Below are positions 27,692-35,533 of a DNA stretch of 64,000 nt, one piece after another; position 1 is the first letter of the stretch, and each line of letters opens with the position of its first letter. Position numbers and translations under genes: made by a program. Location of the stretch: positions 186,001-250,000 of the forward strand of contig NZ_JAOVZB010000005.1 in NCBI RefSeq assembly GCF_025716875.1, read 5' to 3'. The notes below the pieces were generated by a model. The model was not told where the DNA came from and did not search any database. It saw only the letters and a program-made list of their open reading frames with translations. Source of the DNA: Marinomonas sargassi (lineage in GTDB: Bacteria; Pseudomonadota; Gammaproteobacteria; Pseudomonadales; Marinomonadaceae).

Positions 27692-27740
27692 AAGCCCTAG
27701 CAGGTCACTTCATGTGAATTAACCTGCTAGGGCTTATTTT
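27692..27740. terminator. Bidirectional terminator between DUF4260 gene and tRNA
   Basis: AAGCCCTAGCAGGT (27692-27705) pairs perfectly with ACCTGCTAGGGCTT (27722-27735). The minus strand runs into TTTTT, fitting tRNA termination; the plus strand runs into ATTTT. The loop contains TTCATGTGAATTA, shared with the hairpin at 22128. Confidence 0.85.
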
Positions 27741-27743
27741 GTA

Positions 27744-27820
27744 TGGTGGGCCTGCCCCGACTTGAACGGGGGACCTGCCGATTATGAGTCGGATGCTCTA
27801 ACCAACTGAGCTACAGGCCC
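27744..27820 (-). tRNA. tRNA with CAU anticodon, probably tRNA-Ile2
   Basis: A complete 77-nt cloverleaf on the minus strand: acceptor GGGCCTG/CAGGCCC, D-arm TAGCTCAGTTGGTTAGAGC, anticodon stem CCGAC/GTCGG-type pairing with loop TCATAA, T-arm with GTTCAAGTC, and encoded CCA (27744-27746). The anticodon CAU is at 27784-27786. It lacks the unpaired 5' base of initiator tRNA. C4-G69 and C5-G68 in the acceptor stem are features by which TilS recognises tRNA-Ile2 and rejects elongator tRNA-Met, so lysidine-modified tRNA-Ile reading AUA is preferred; elongator Met is the alternative. Confidence 0.92.
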
Positions 27821-27833
27821 GAAAACGTTGCGC

Positions 27834-27862
27834 ATTATATCCATATGCCGTCAGTATGCCAA
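27834..27862 (-). promoter_or_regulatory. Sigma-70 promoter of the tRNA gene
   Basis: On the minus strand TTGGCA (27862-27857), a 17-bp spacer and a perfect TATAAT (27839-27834) precede a GCGC-rich discriminator 14 bp before the tRNA. This matches strong stable-RNA promoters, and GC-rich discriminators are typical of stringent control. Confidence 0.85.
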
Positions 27863-28087
27863 GACGAAAGCTTTAATTTCTCAGTTAATTTTTCAAATAC
27901 GAGAAACCTCCCCTTATCCTTGTCAGCAAAAGCTATTTTCCTTCTACAAGCCTCCCCAGCGTAGGCTGCTGAATAGTGGGAATTACAAAGTCACACTTTG
28001 ATAAAAATAGCCCCGTGGTACACTGGTGAAATATTATAGATGTTCACCTTTTAACCTATACCAATACGCTTCGTAGGAGCCATAGAC

Positions 28088-29059
28088 ATGCTGTCATCGA
28101 ACAAAATTGCAGGTGCTCTCTTTTCTGCACTTATCGGTTTTTCTTCATCTGCTATTCAAGCCGCTGACCCACAACGTATTTCCATCGGTACAGGTGGTGT
28201 GACAGGGGTTTACTTTCCTGCTGGAACAGCAATTTGTAAAATGATCAATCAGGATAGACGTACCCATGGTATCCGTTGTTCTGCGAAAAAAAGTGGCGGC
28301 TCTATTGATAACATCAATACCATTCGTCAAGGTGACATAGAGTTTGGCATCATTCAATCTGACATTCAGGCAGCTGCCGTAGAAGGCACGCAAATGTTTG
28401 AAGGCAAAGCTTACGGCAATTTGCGCAGCATCTTTTCACTACACCCAGAGCCTATTCATTTAATGACTCGTTCAGGGTCAGGTATTAACAGCTTTGATGA
28501 CCTAGCGGGTAAGCGCGTCAATATTGGTAACTCAGGTTCTGGTCATCGCAATCTGATGGAATTGTTAATGACGAAGAAAGGTTGGACTAACCAAAGCTTT
28601 GCTAAAGTTAGTGAACTGGATTCATCTAAACAAGCTAAGGCCCTATGTAATGATGGGTTTGACGCCGCGTTTTGGGCGGCGGGTTTGCCTAATGCGTCTG
28701 CTCAACAAGCCACAATTAGTTGTAATATCAGCATAGTGCCTGTGGCGGGTGACGCTGTAGATGCGGTATTAGCCGACAACCCAGCTTATTCCAGCGCTGT
28801 TATCCCGGGCGGCATGTATCGCGGCCATAACTCAGACGTTGCTAGTTTTGGTTCTAAAGGAACCTTGGTAACGGCTGCAGAGGTTCCATACGATACCGTC
28901 TATTTATTGGTGAAATCTGTATTTGACGACTTTGAAGCCTTCAAACAACAGCACCCAGCTTTCCAGCGTTTAACCCCACAAGACATGGTAAAAGACTCTC
29001 TTGTCGCACCTCTTCATCCAGCAGCGGCGGCATTCTATAAAGAGAAAGGTTGGCTATAA
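28088..29059 (+). CDS. TAXI-family TRAP transporter solute-binding protein
   Basis: 323 aa. The signal peptide ends near IQA-A. The mature protein starts RISIGTGGVTGVYFPAGTAIC, the hallmark of TAXI binding proteins that work with fused 4TM/12TM TRAP permeases. Other matches are SGGSIDNINTIRQGDIEFGI and the conserved LHPEPIHL. No TRAP permease of the fused type is encoded nearby, so it is an orphan here. AGGAG precedes the ATG and a strong terminator follows, so it is monocistronic. Confidence 0.88.
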   Translation: MLSSNKIAGALFSALIGFSSSAIQAADPQRISIGTGGVTGVYFPAGTAICKMINQDRRTHGIRCSAKKSGGSIDNINTIRQGDIEFGIIQSDIQAAAVEGTQMFEGKAYGNLRSIFSLHPEPIHLMTRSGSGINSFDDLAGKRVNIGNSGSGHRNLMELLMTKKGWTNQSFAKVSELDSSKQAKALCNDGFDAAFWAAGLPNASAQQATISCNISIVPVAGDAVDAVLADNPAYSSAVIPGGMYRGHNSDVASFGSKGTLVTAAEVPYDTVYLLVKSVFDDFEAFKQQHPAFQRLTPQDMVKDSLVAPLHPAAAAFYKEKGWL

Positions 29060-29084
29060 ATTCAAAGCCTCTTATTTCTTCTAA

Positions 29085-29116
29085 AAGCACTAAGAACATT
29101 CTTAGTGCTTTTTTTA
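29085..29116 (+). terminator. Terminator after the TAXI gene
   Basis: AAGCACTAAG (29085-29094) pairs with CTTAGTGCTT (29101-29110) and runs into seven T. A classic intrinsic terminator. Confidence 0.9.
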
Positions 29117-29315
29117 TACCTGTGTTTTAAGCAACCTCTTCCTAATACCCTTTATCTGTAGCAAACAAGCTGAATGTCTAGCCCAGCTCCGTTGGATACA
29201 TCTTTCGAGCATGAATAGCCTAAGTTCACTGAAAAACACTTAGCCCAAAGTAATGCCTATACTTAAAACACGAATATTCCATTGCCGATCTAAATAATTA
29301 AAAGAGGTAATTGAG

Positions 29316-30953
29316 ATGAACCGTGAATCTATGCAATACGACATCGTGATTGTAGGCGGGGGGCCAGCAGGACTTTCCGCCGCTATTCGCCTTAAACAGC
29401 TCGATCCAGACTTATCTGTCATTTTATTAGAAAAAGGCTCTGAAATAGGGGCGCATATTCTTTCTGGTGCTGTTTTAGACCCTTCAGGGTTAGACGCTTT
29501 ATTACCCAAATGGCGTGAAATGGACAGCCCTATACATACTCAAGTCACTGAAGACCACTTTCTCATGCTTGGGGAATCCCGCCATATCAAACTGCCTAAT
29601 CTACTCATGCCTAAGAGTATGAATAATCACGGTAATTATATTGTCTCCATGGGCAATGTTTGCCGATGGTTGGCGGAGTACGCTGAGTCATTAGGAGTAG
29701 AAGTATTTGCTGGCATGGCTTGCTCTGAACTCGTCTACGAAGAGGATAAATTAGTCGGTGTCGTGGCAGGAGAGTTTGGCCGTAATAGTGATGGCAGCGA
29801 AGGCGATAGCTACGAAGCTGGTATGGAACTAAGGGGCAAATACGTCTTTCTAGCGGAAGGCGTGCGGGGCTCTTTATCTAAGCAAGCAATAAAGAAATAT
29901 GACCTAAGCAAAGGCCACGAGCCACAAAAGTTTGGCTTAGGCATGAAGGAAGTATGGGAAATCAGTCCAGAAAAACACCACGAAGGTCGTATCACTCACA
30001 CCATGGGCTGGCCCTTAAACAATAATGCGGGCGGTGGCTCTTTTATTTACCATGCAGAAAACAACCAGATATTCATTGGCTTTGTTGTGCATCTTAATTA
30101 CCAAAACCCTTACTTATCCCCCTATGAAGAGTTCCAGCGTTTTAAACATCACCCTGCCGTTGCCGAACTTTTGACGGGAGGAAAGCGAGTTGCCTACGGT
30201 GCCCGCGCTATTTCAGAAGGTGGTTATCAATCTATCCCTAAAGTGGTTTTCCCCGGCGGCGCATTACTAGGCTGCTCTGCAGGCTTAGTAAACCTACCAA
30301 GAATTAAGGGTAATCATAACGCCATGTTATCGGGTAAAGCCGCTGCTGAAGCCGCCTTTCAAGCCATACAGTCGGGACGAGAGAGCGATGAGCTAACCGA
30401 ATACGAAACCGAGCTCCGTAACGGTGCTATCGGGCAAGATCTCAAACCCGCAAGAAATGTAAAACCCTTATGGTCGAAATATGGCCTGTGGGGAGGATTG
30501 GTATTGGGAGGCTTGGATATGTGGTGGGCGAGTTTACTGGGCAAGCCCCTCTTCGGCACCTTATCACATGGCAAAAACGATGCTCAGTCCACGCGGCTTG
30601 CAGAGCAGTTTTCCCCTATCGATTACCCCAAACCAGATGGTCTATTAAGTTTTGACCGCCTTACCAATGTGGCTTTCTCCGCCACTAACCATGAAGAGAG
30701 TCAACCTAGCCATTTATCTTTACAGGACAGCGCAATTCCGATTAAAGATAACTTACCTAACTATGCAGAACCTGCCCAACGATATTGCCCTGCTGGCGTT
30801 TACGAAGTGATAGAGCAAGATGGTGAAACCAAGTTCCAAGTGAATTTCCAAAATTGTTTACACTGCAAAACCTGCGATATTAAAGACCCAGCCGAAAACA
30901 TTACATGGTGTACCCCCCAAGGGGGCGATGGGCCTAACTATCCTAATATGTGA
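29316..30953 (+). CDS. Electron transfer flavoprotein-ubiquinone oxidoreductase
   Basis: 545 aa. It passes electrons from reduced ETF to ubiquinone at the inner membrane. The FAD motif VGGGPAGLSAAIRL begins at residue 12, with LLEKGSEIGAHILSG shortly after. The C-terminal [4Fe-4S] domain has Cys in YCPAGVYEV, NCLHCKTCDIKDP and TWCTPQGGDGP. Length and order match the bacterial/mitochondrial family. The etfAB genes are not in the window. It supports oxidation of fatty acids, amino acids and methylated amines. Confidence 0.94.
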   Translation: MNRESMQYDIVIVGGGPAGLSAAIRLKQLDPDLSVILLEKGSEIGAHILSGAVLDPSGLDALLPKWREMDSPIHTQVTEDHFLMLGESRHIKLPNLLMPKSMNNHGNYIVSMGNVCRWLAEYAESLGVEVFAGMACSELVYEEDKLVGVVAGEFGRNSDGSEGDSYEAGMELRGKYVFLAEGVRGSLSKQAIKKYDLSKGHEPQKFGLGMKEVWEISPEKHHEGRITHTMGWPLNNNAGGGSFIYHAENNQIFIGFVVHLNYQNPYLSPYEEFQRFKHHPAVAELLTGGKRVAYGARAISEGGYQSIPKVVFPGGALLGCSAGLVNLPRIKGNHNAMLSGKAAAEAAFQAIQSGRESDELTEYETELRNGAIGQDLKPARNVKPLWSKYGLWGGLVLGGLDMWWASLLGKPLFGTLSHGKNDAQSTRLAEQFSPIDYPKPDGLLSFDRLTNVAFSATNHEESQPSHLSLQDSAIPIKDNLPNYAEPAQRYCPAGVYEVIEQDGETKFQVNFQNCLHCKTCDIKDPAENITWCTPQGGDGPNYPNM

Positions 30954-31054
30954 AAGTCCAAATATGTAACAGCGCTAGTAGGTTATAGCTGCTATTGGAC
31001 TAACGTCAGGATCCCAGTATCATGCAGCTATATTGAAATACTAAAGGGGATTGC

Positions 31055-33169
31055 GTGGTTTTATCTGACGCCCATCGACACTGCTTTATATTAAGAGGCT
31101 CATCTCAAGCCATTCTCGCCGATTTTATAAAGCTAGCCGAAAAGCTCACTTCGGTTTTGGTGTGCGCCCATGATATGGAAGCTTATTCCCTATCTAACCC
31201 CAAGCTTTCCACTTGCAGCTTTAAACAAGCCAAACAGCACCTTGGCTCTAGTCACGATGCCATTTTAGTAGACCTAACCCATGGTGTGTCGGCCAGCACT
31301 TTGGCCATATTGGCGGGTACAGTTCGCGACGGTGGCATTTTTGCTATTGGTTTACCTGAATCAGACTGGCACGAAAACACCGACTTAGACCTACCTAGAT
31401 ATTTGCCTTGGCCTTATGAAGCGGATCAAGTCACTTCTTACTTTAAAGAGTATCTATTGCAGCATTTATTGGCAGAGGACTCGCCGTTTTCTCCTATACA
31501 TACTTCCGAAATAAAGGCGCTGCCTGCCCTTTCGGAAATACCAGAAAACCCTCCTTTAACAACTGAGCAACTTGAAGCTCAGCAAAGGTTATTCGAAGCC
31601 AAAGCGAAATCTTATATCTTGATTGCACCCCGTGGCCGCGGTAAATCCACTCTCTTAGGAGACAGCATTGCGCGGCTAGTTACCGCAGGAAAAGTTAGCT
31701 CAGGAAAAAAGGTGGTGGTTACTGGGCCTAATAAAGCTGCCATCGATACCTTAGCCCAACGTTTTTATTCCACAAATGAGAAACTAGGTAACAGTTCTGA
31801 GCTACCTTTTATGGCACCAGATGCACTCATTGCCAGTAAGCAAACATGGGATTACCTCTTTGTAGATGAAGCCGCCAAAATCCCGGTTCCGCTTTTGATC
31901 GAGCTCAACAATAAAGCCTCCCATTGTGTTTTCAGCACCACAGATTATGGTTACGAAGGCGCAGGAAAGGGCTTTGGTATTCGTTTTAATAAGTACTTAT
32001 TCGATCAAGTCGGCAGTTATCTGCAAAGCTTAGAATCACTGACTTTAGAACAGCCTATCCGATGGGGAGAAAATGACCCATTAGAAAATTGGATCAATAA
32101 CTGCTTCTTACTCGCTCCCCCTATCCCAGACGCTTTTTCATCCAAAACCATGTATGAAGCGGCAAGTTACAGACGACTAATGGGAGAAGAATGGCTAACC
32201 GAAGACACGCTATTCACTCAAACCTTTACACTGTTAGTAAATGCACACTATCAAACATCACCAGATAATTTAAGGTGGGTATTAGACGACCCTTCCATGT
32301 CGGCGTATCTTTCGATACAGGGTTCACAACTAAACAGCGTTGCCATTGTCAGTGAAGAAGGCACATTACCTAAAGAACTTTGTCTTGCTGTTATGCAAGG
32401 GACTCGTCGCCCAAGGGGACATCTGGTACCGCTGTCTTTATTAGCCCATGAGGGCATGAGCACAGCAGGCCAGTTCAAATATTGGCGTATTAGTCGAATT
32501 GCAACGCAACAAGATAAACAGAATCAGGGACTCGGCAGCGCCTTACTAAAACACATTGAAGAAAGTGCCAGAGGCCAGTGTGACTTCTTGTGTACCAGTT
32601 TCGCGGCCACGGGTGATGTATTAAGTTTTTGGATTAAAAATGGCTTTTTACCTGTTCGACTGGGCATGACAAAAGACCAAGCCAGCGGCTGCTACTCTGT
32701 GATGATGGTAAAAGCACTCAACCCACAAGCTGCTAAAACAGCGCAGGATTGGCGCCAGAACTATTTGAATAATCTAGCCATCAACTTACCCAGAGACTAC
32801 CCCGAGTTAGACACAGCCTGCCTAAAGTGGCTTACCGCTGGGGCTCAAGAAGATGCCCAACCACCTCAAGTCTCACATGCCTTTACAGAAAAAGATCGTC
32901 AAGATCTCATACTGTTCTCAGAGCACCACCGCCCTTACCTCACGATTCGAGCACAACTCACACGATTAATAGAAACAGCGATAGTAAATGGGGAACTCTC
33001 GGACACTCACCCAGATTGCGAAATGCTAACAGCCATTTCGCGTATGTCAGCTCAGCAAATCAACTTTGCAGAATTTGGCTTCAAGGGTAAAAAACAAGCA
33101 GAAAAACACCTCAAGAAGCTGGTTAGTACACTTCTAGATCAAATGGGTGGAAGTCCACCCAAAGACTAA
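31055..33169 (+). CDS. tmcA: tRNA(Met) cytidine acetyltransferase
   Basis: 704 aa with a GTG start at 31055 behind AAGGGGA. TmcA uses ATP and acetyl-CoA to make N4-acetylcytidine at wobble C34 of elongator tRNA-Met, preventing misreading of AUA. Domains in order: N-terminal DUF1726-like region, a RecD-type helicase domain with Walker A APRGRGKST (residues 191-199) and Walker B LFVDEAAKIP, a GNAT domain (RISRIATQQDKQNQGLG, near residue 475) and a C-terminal tRNA-binding part. Stand-alone gene. Confidence 0.93.
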   Translation: MVLSDAHRHCFILRGSSQAILADFIKLAEKLTSVLVCAHDMEAYSLSNPKLSTCSFKQAKQHLGSSHDAILVDLTHGVSASTLAILAGTVRDGGIFAIGLPESDWHENTDLDLPRYLPWPYEADQVTSYFKEYLLQHLLAEDSPFSPIHTSEIKALPALSEIPENPPLTTEQLEAQQRLFEAKAKSYILIAPRGRGKSTLLGDSIARLVTAGKVSSGKKVVVTGPNKAAIDTLAQRFYSTNEKLGNSSELPFMAPDALIASKQTWDYLFVDEAAKIPVPLLIELNNKASHCVFSTTDYGYEGAGKGFGIRFNKYLFDQVGSYLQSLESLTLEQPIRWGENDPLENWINNCFLLAPPIPDAFSSKTMYEAASYRRLMGEEWLTEDTLFTQTFTLLVNAHYQTSPDNLRWVLDDPSMSAYLSIQGSQLNSVAIVSEEGTLPKELCLAVMQGTRRPRGHLVPLSLLAHEGMSTAGQFKYWRISRIATQQDKQNQGLGSALLKHIEESARGQCDFLCTSFAATGDVLSFWIKNGFLPVRLGMTKDQASGCYSVMMVKALNPQAAKTAQDWRQNYLNNLAINLPRDYPELDTACLKWLTAGAQEDAQPPQVSHAFTEKDRQDLILFSEHHRPYLTIRAQLTRLIETAIVNGELSDTHPDCEMLTAISRMSAQQINFAEFGFKGKKQAEKHLKKLVSTLLDQMGGSPPKD

Positions 33170-33691
33170 AATCTATAAGCGAACATCCCCCCTTTTCTAT
33201 CTAAAAACCTATTGCACCTTTAAGAGGTTTTTAGATATTTTCCTTACATATCATACCCTTAAAAGAAACCCTCTTTATTGGCACGGAAAGTGTAATACCT
33301 ACTCCTAAGCAACATCTGCTTTGCTTTGATCTTTGCCACAACGGCTTTCTCCATTAAGCCCGTTAGCGAGAACTAAAATAAGGAAGATACGAACAAGTCC
33401 ACTGGCTTCAGCGTGTGGATAAACCTTTACTATTCGAGGCAAGTTTCGCAGTCCAATATTGAACATATTGGCAAGAAGCTTAACAAAGAATAAAAAGTGT
33501 TTAGCCCACGCCCTTTAGGTCTTTCAGAGAAACGGCCTCTCTGTGTTAAGAGTGATTGAAAGGTATTAACATTCCTGCTCACTCTTGCCTTGATAGACCA
33601 TTTCTCTGATAAGACTGAAGCTCAGAAGACTTATTTGCACCTTCCTAAAGTAGATACAAAATAATAATTCAAAATATGGAGTCACATAATA
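33170..33691. other. Long intergenic region upstream of dctP
   Basis: This 522-bp stretch holds no convincing ORF. It starts with the hairpin at 33199. TTGGCACG at 33278-33285 matches the -24 half of a sigma-54 promoter, but the -12 half is weak (GTGTA instead of TTGCA). A 6-bp hairpin CAGAGA/TCTCTG lies at about 33525-33543. GGAG is placed correctly for dctP. The unusual length suggests upstream activator sites for DctD or a decayed element. Confidence 0.45.
33199..33236 (+). terminator. Terminator-like hairpin after tmcA
   Basis: ATCTAAAAACCT (33199-33210) pairs exactly with AGGTTTTTAGAT (33225-33236) around a 14-nt loop. Only ATTTT follows, so it is an imperfect intrinsic terminator. Confidence 0.6.
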
Positions 33692-34684
33692 ATGAAAAAA
33701 TTAAGCCTTGCTCTGTCTACTATCGCCCTCGCCTTTACTGCCAATACTGCCCTTGCTAACTGTGATGCTGGTGAACGTGTCGTTAAGTTCAGCCATGTAA
33801 CAGGTGGTACAACTCACCCTAAGGTTGTTGCAACAAATGAATTAGCAAAACGTGTTAACACCGAAATGAATGGCAAATTGTGTGTTGAGGTATACCCAAA
33901 CTCCACTCTATTTGGTGACTCAAAAGAACTTGAAGCGCTGCTTTTAGGTGACGTTCAATTACTGGCTCCATCTTTATCTAAGTTCGGTTCTTACACAGAA
34001 AAATTTGGTGTATTTGACCTACCTTTCATTTTCAAAGATATGGATCACGCTATTCGCTTTACCAACACAGCAGAAGGTAAAGACCTACTAAATGCGATGA
34101 AAGAAGATATCGGTTTTGTTGGCCTAGGCTACTGGATGTCTGGCATGAAGTACTTCTCTGCGAAGAAACCTCTGTTGGTGCCTAGCGATGCCTCTGGCAT
34201 GAAATTCCGTGTTCAAACTTCTGACGTGGCTAAGCAAATGATTGCAGCCATGGACGCTTCTCCACAGGCTATGGCTTTCTCTGAAGTATACGGCGCTCTG
34301 CAAACTGGCGTTGTAGATGGCCAAGAAAACACTTGGTCTAACATCTACACCAAGAAATTCTACGAAGTACAAGACAGCACAACAGAAACCAGCCACCAGC
34401 TATTGGCTTACTTGTTTATGACGTCTTCTGAGTTCCTAGACAGCCTATCGGATGAAGATCGTGCGCAGTTCCTTGCCATTGCTGACGATGTGACTCAAAA
34501 AGCCAACCTTAATGTGAAAGCGGCAGAAGCCAATAACCGTGCAAACATCCTTAAAGCAGGCGGTAAGATCAATACCTTGTCACCAGCACAACGCCAAGAA
34601 TGGGTTGATGCTATGGCACCTGTTTGGAAACAGTTTGAACGTTCTATCGGTAAAGATTTGATTAAAGCAGCAGCTAGCTCTTAA
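33692..34684 (+). CDS. dctP: TRAP transporter substrate-binding protein, C4-dicarboxylate type
   Basis: 330 aa with a signal peptide ending ALA-N. The mature protein has the DctP fold: VKFSHVTGGTTHPKVVATNE, then VEVYPNSTLFGDSKELEALL, and the conserved FRVQTSDVAKQMI with the arginine that binds the substrate carboxylate. AEPNTW-like VVDGQENTWSNI also matches. It binds C4-dicarboxylates such as succinate, malate or fumarate (family knowledge). First gene of dctPQM; DctB/DctD are encoded 2.7 kb downstream on the other strand. Confidence 0.92.
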   Translation: MKKLSLALSTIALAFTANTALANCDAGERVVKFSHVTGGTTHPKVVATNELAKRVNTEMNGKLCVEVYPNSTLFGDSKELEALLLGDVQLLAPSLSKFGSYTEKFGVFDLPFIFKDMDHAIRFTNTAEGKDLLNAMKEDIGFVGLGYWMSGMKYFSAKKPLLVPSDASGMKFRVQTSDVAKQMIAAMDASPQAMAFSEVYGALQTGVVDGQENTWSNIYTKKFYEVQDSTTETSHQLLAYLFMTSSEFLDSLSDEDRAQFLAIADDVTQKANLNVKAAEANNRANILKAGGKINTLSPAQRQEWVDAMAPVWKQFERSIGKDLIKAAASS

Positions 34685-34840
34685 TCCTTTCGAACCAATA
34701 TCACAGGCCGCCCAATAGGTGCGGTCTGTGAATGTATTTTTCCGGTGTCTGTTCTCGTCATTTTTCTTCTTCATGGTGTAAACACATAACCCCTTTGGCA
34801 CTGGTTAGCGCTTTAAGCTTTACTGAATTTGGAGATTCCC

Positions 34841-35518
34841 ATGGCAATTTGGCCGCATCTTTATTTATGTTTTTTTATTTTTGTTCTTTGGCTATTAGAA
34901 CGCTTATTTCCTAAAGCGATGGCAAAGGCAGAAGAGAACCTACTGGTTCTTATCATTTTTTCCATCATGGCGGTGTCCTTTGGACAAGTGATCGCCCGTT
35001 ATGGATTCAACACAGGCTGGGATGCGGCGCTTGAATTCAATACAATTGCCTTCTCATGGCTAATATTGCTAGGCATGAGCTACGGTATAAAAACCAACCT
35101 GCACCTAGGTGTCGATATCGTCCTTAATGCGGTGCCAAAGCGTATCGCTAAAATCTTGTCTTTAGTGGGTGCCGCTGGTGCCATGCTCTACGGTTTGATT
35201 CTTTTGGATTCCACTTGGCTCGCTATGCTCGGTATAGATGTACGAGGTGGTGCGATCGAGTACTGGGCGAAGATGTTCAAAATTGGCATAGGTACTGAAG
35301 AATTGCGTTACCCAACCTTTATGCAAGATATGTTTGACCTGCGACCACGCGTTCAACGTTGGTTGGTACTGGTCGTGTTGCCAATCAGTTTAGCCCTGCT
35401 GGCTTATCGTTCTTTACAAGCTTTCATTGATATCGCCCGTGATAAACGTGCCATGTTAATCAGTGGCCACGAGGCGGAAGATCTTGTGAAAGAAAACAAA
35501 AACGTATTAAAAGACTAA
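34841..35518 (+). CDS. dctQ: TRAP transporter small permease subunit
   Basis: 225 aa from the ATG at 34841, chosen because GGAG lies directly upstream; the in-frame TTG at 34829 is less likely. Four membrane segments are visible, with FNTIAFSWLILLGMSYGIK in the second half of the first pair, as in DctQ. It forms the membrane complex with DctM. The gap to dctP (156 bp) is long and AT-rich; the gap to dctM is 15 bp. Confidence 0.88.
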   Translation: MAIWPHLYLCFFIFVLWLLERLFPKAMAKAEENLLVLIIFSIMAVSFGQVIARYGFNTGWDAALEFNTIAFSWLILLGMSYGIKTNLHLGVDIVLNAVPKRIAKILSLVGAAGAMLYGLILLDSTWLAMLGIDVRGGAIEYWAKMFKIGIGTEELRYPTFMQDMFDLRPRVQRWLVLVVLPISLALLAYRSLQAFIDIARDKRAMLISGHEAEDLVKENKNVLKD

Positions 35519-35533
35519 CGCAGGAGCTTTATT

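Noticed and set aside
33250..33620. Decayed transposase upstream of dctP
   Set aside because: Six-frame reading of this gap shows short broken fragments only, with no recognisable transposase motif or terminal inverted repeats, so I do not call an insertion sequence.
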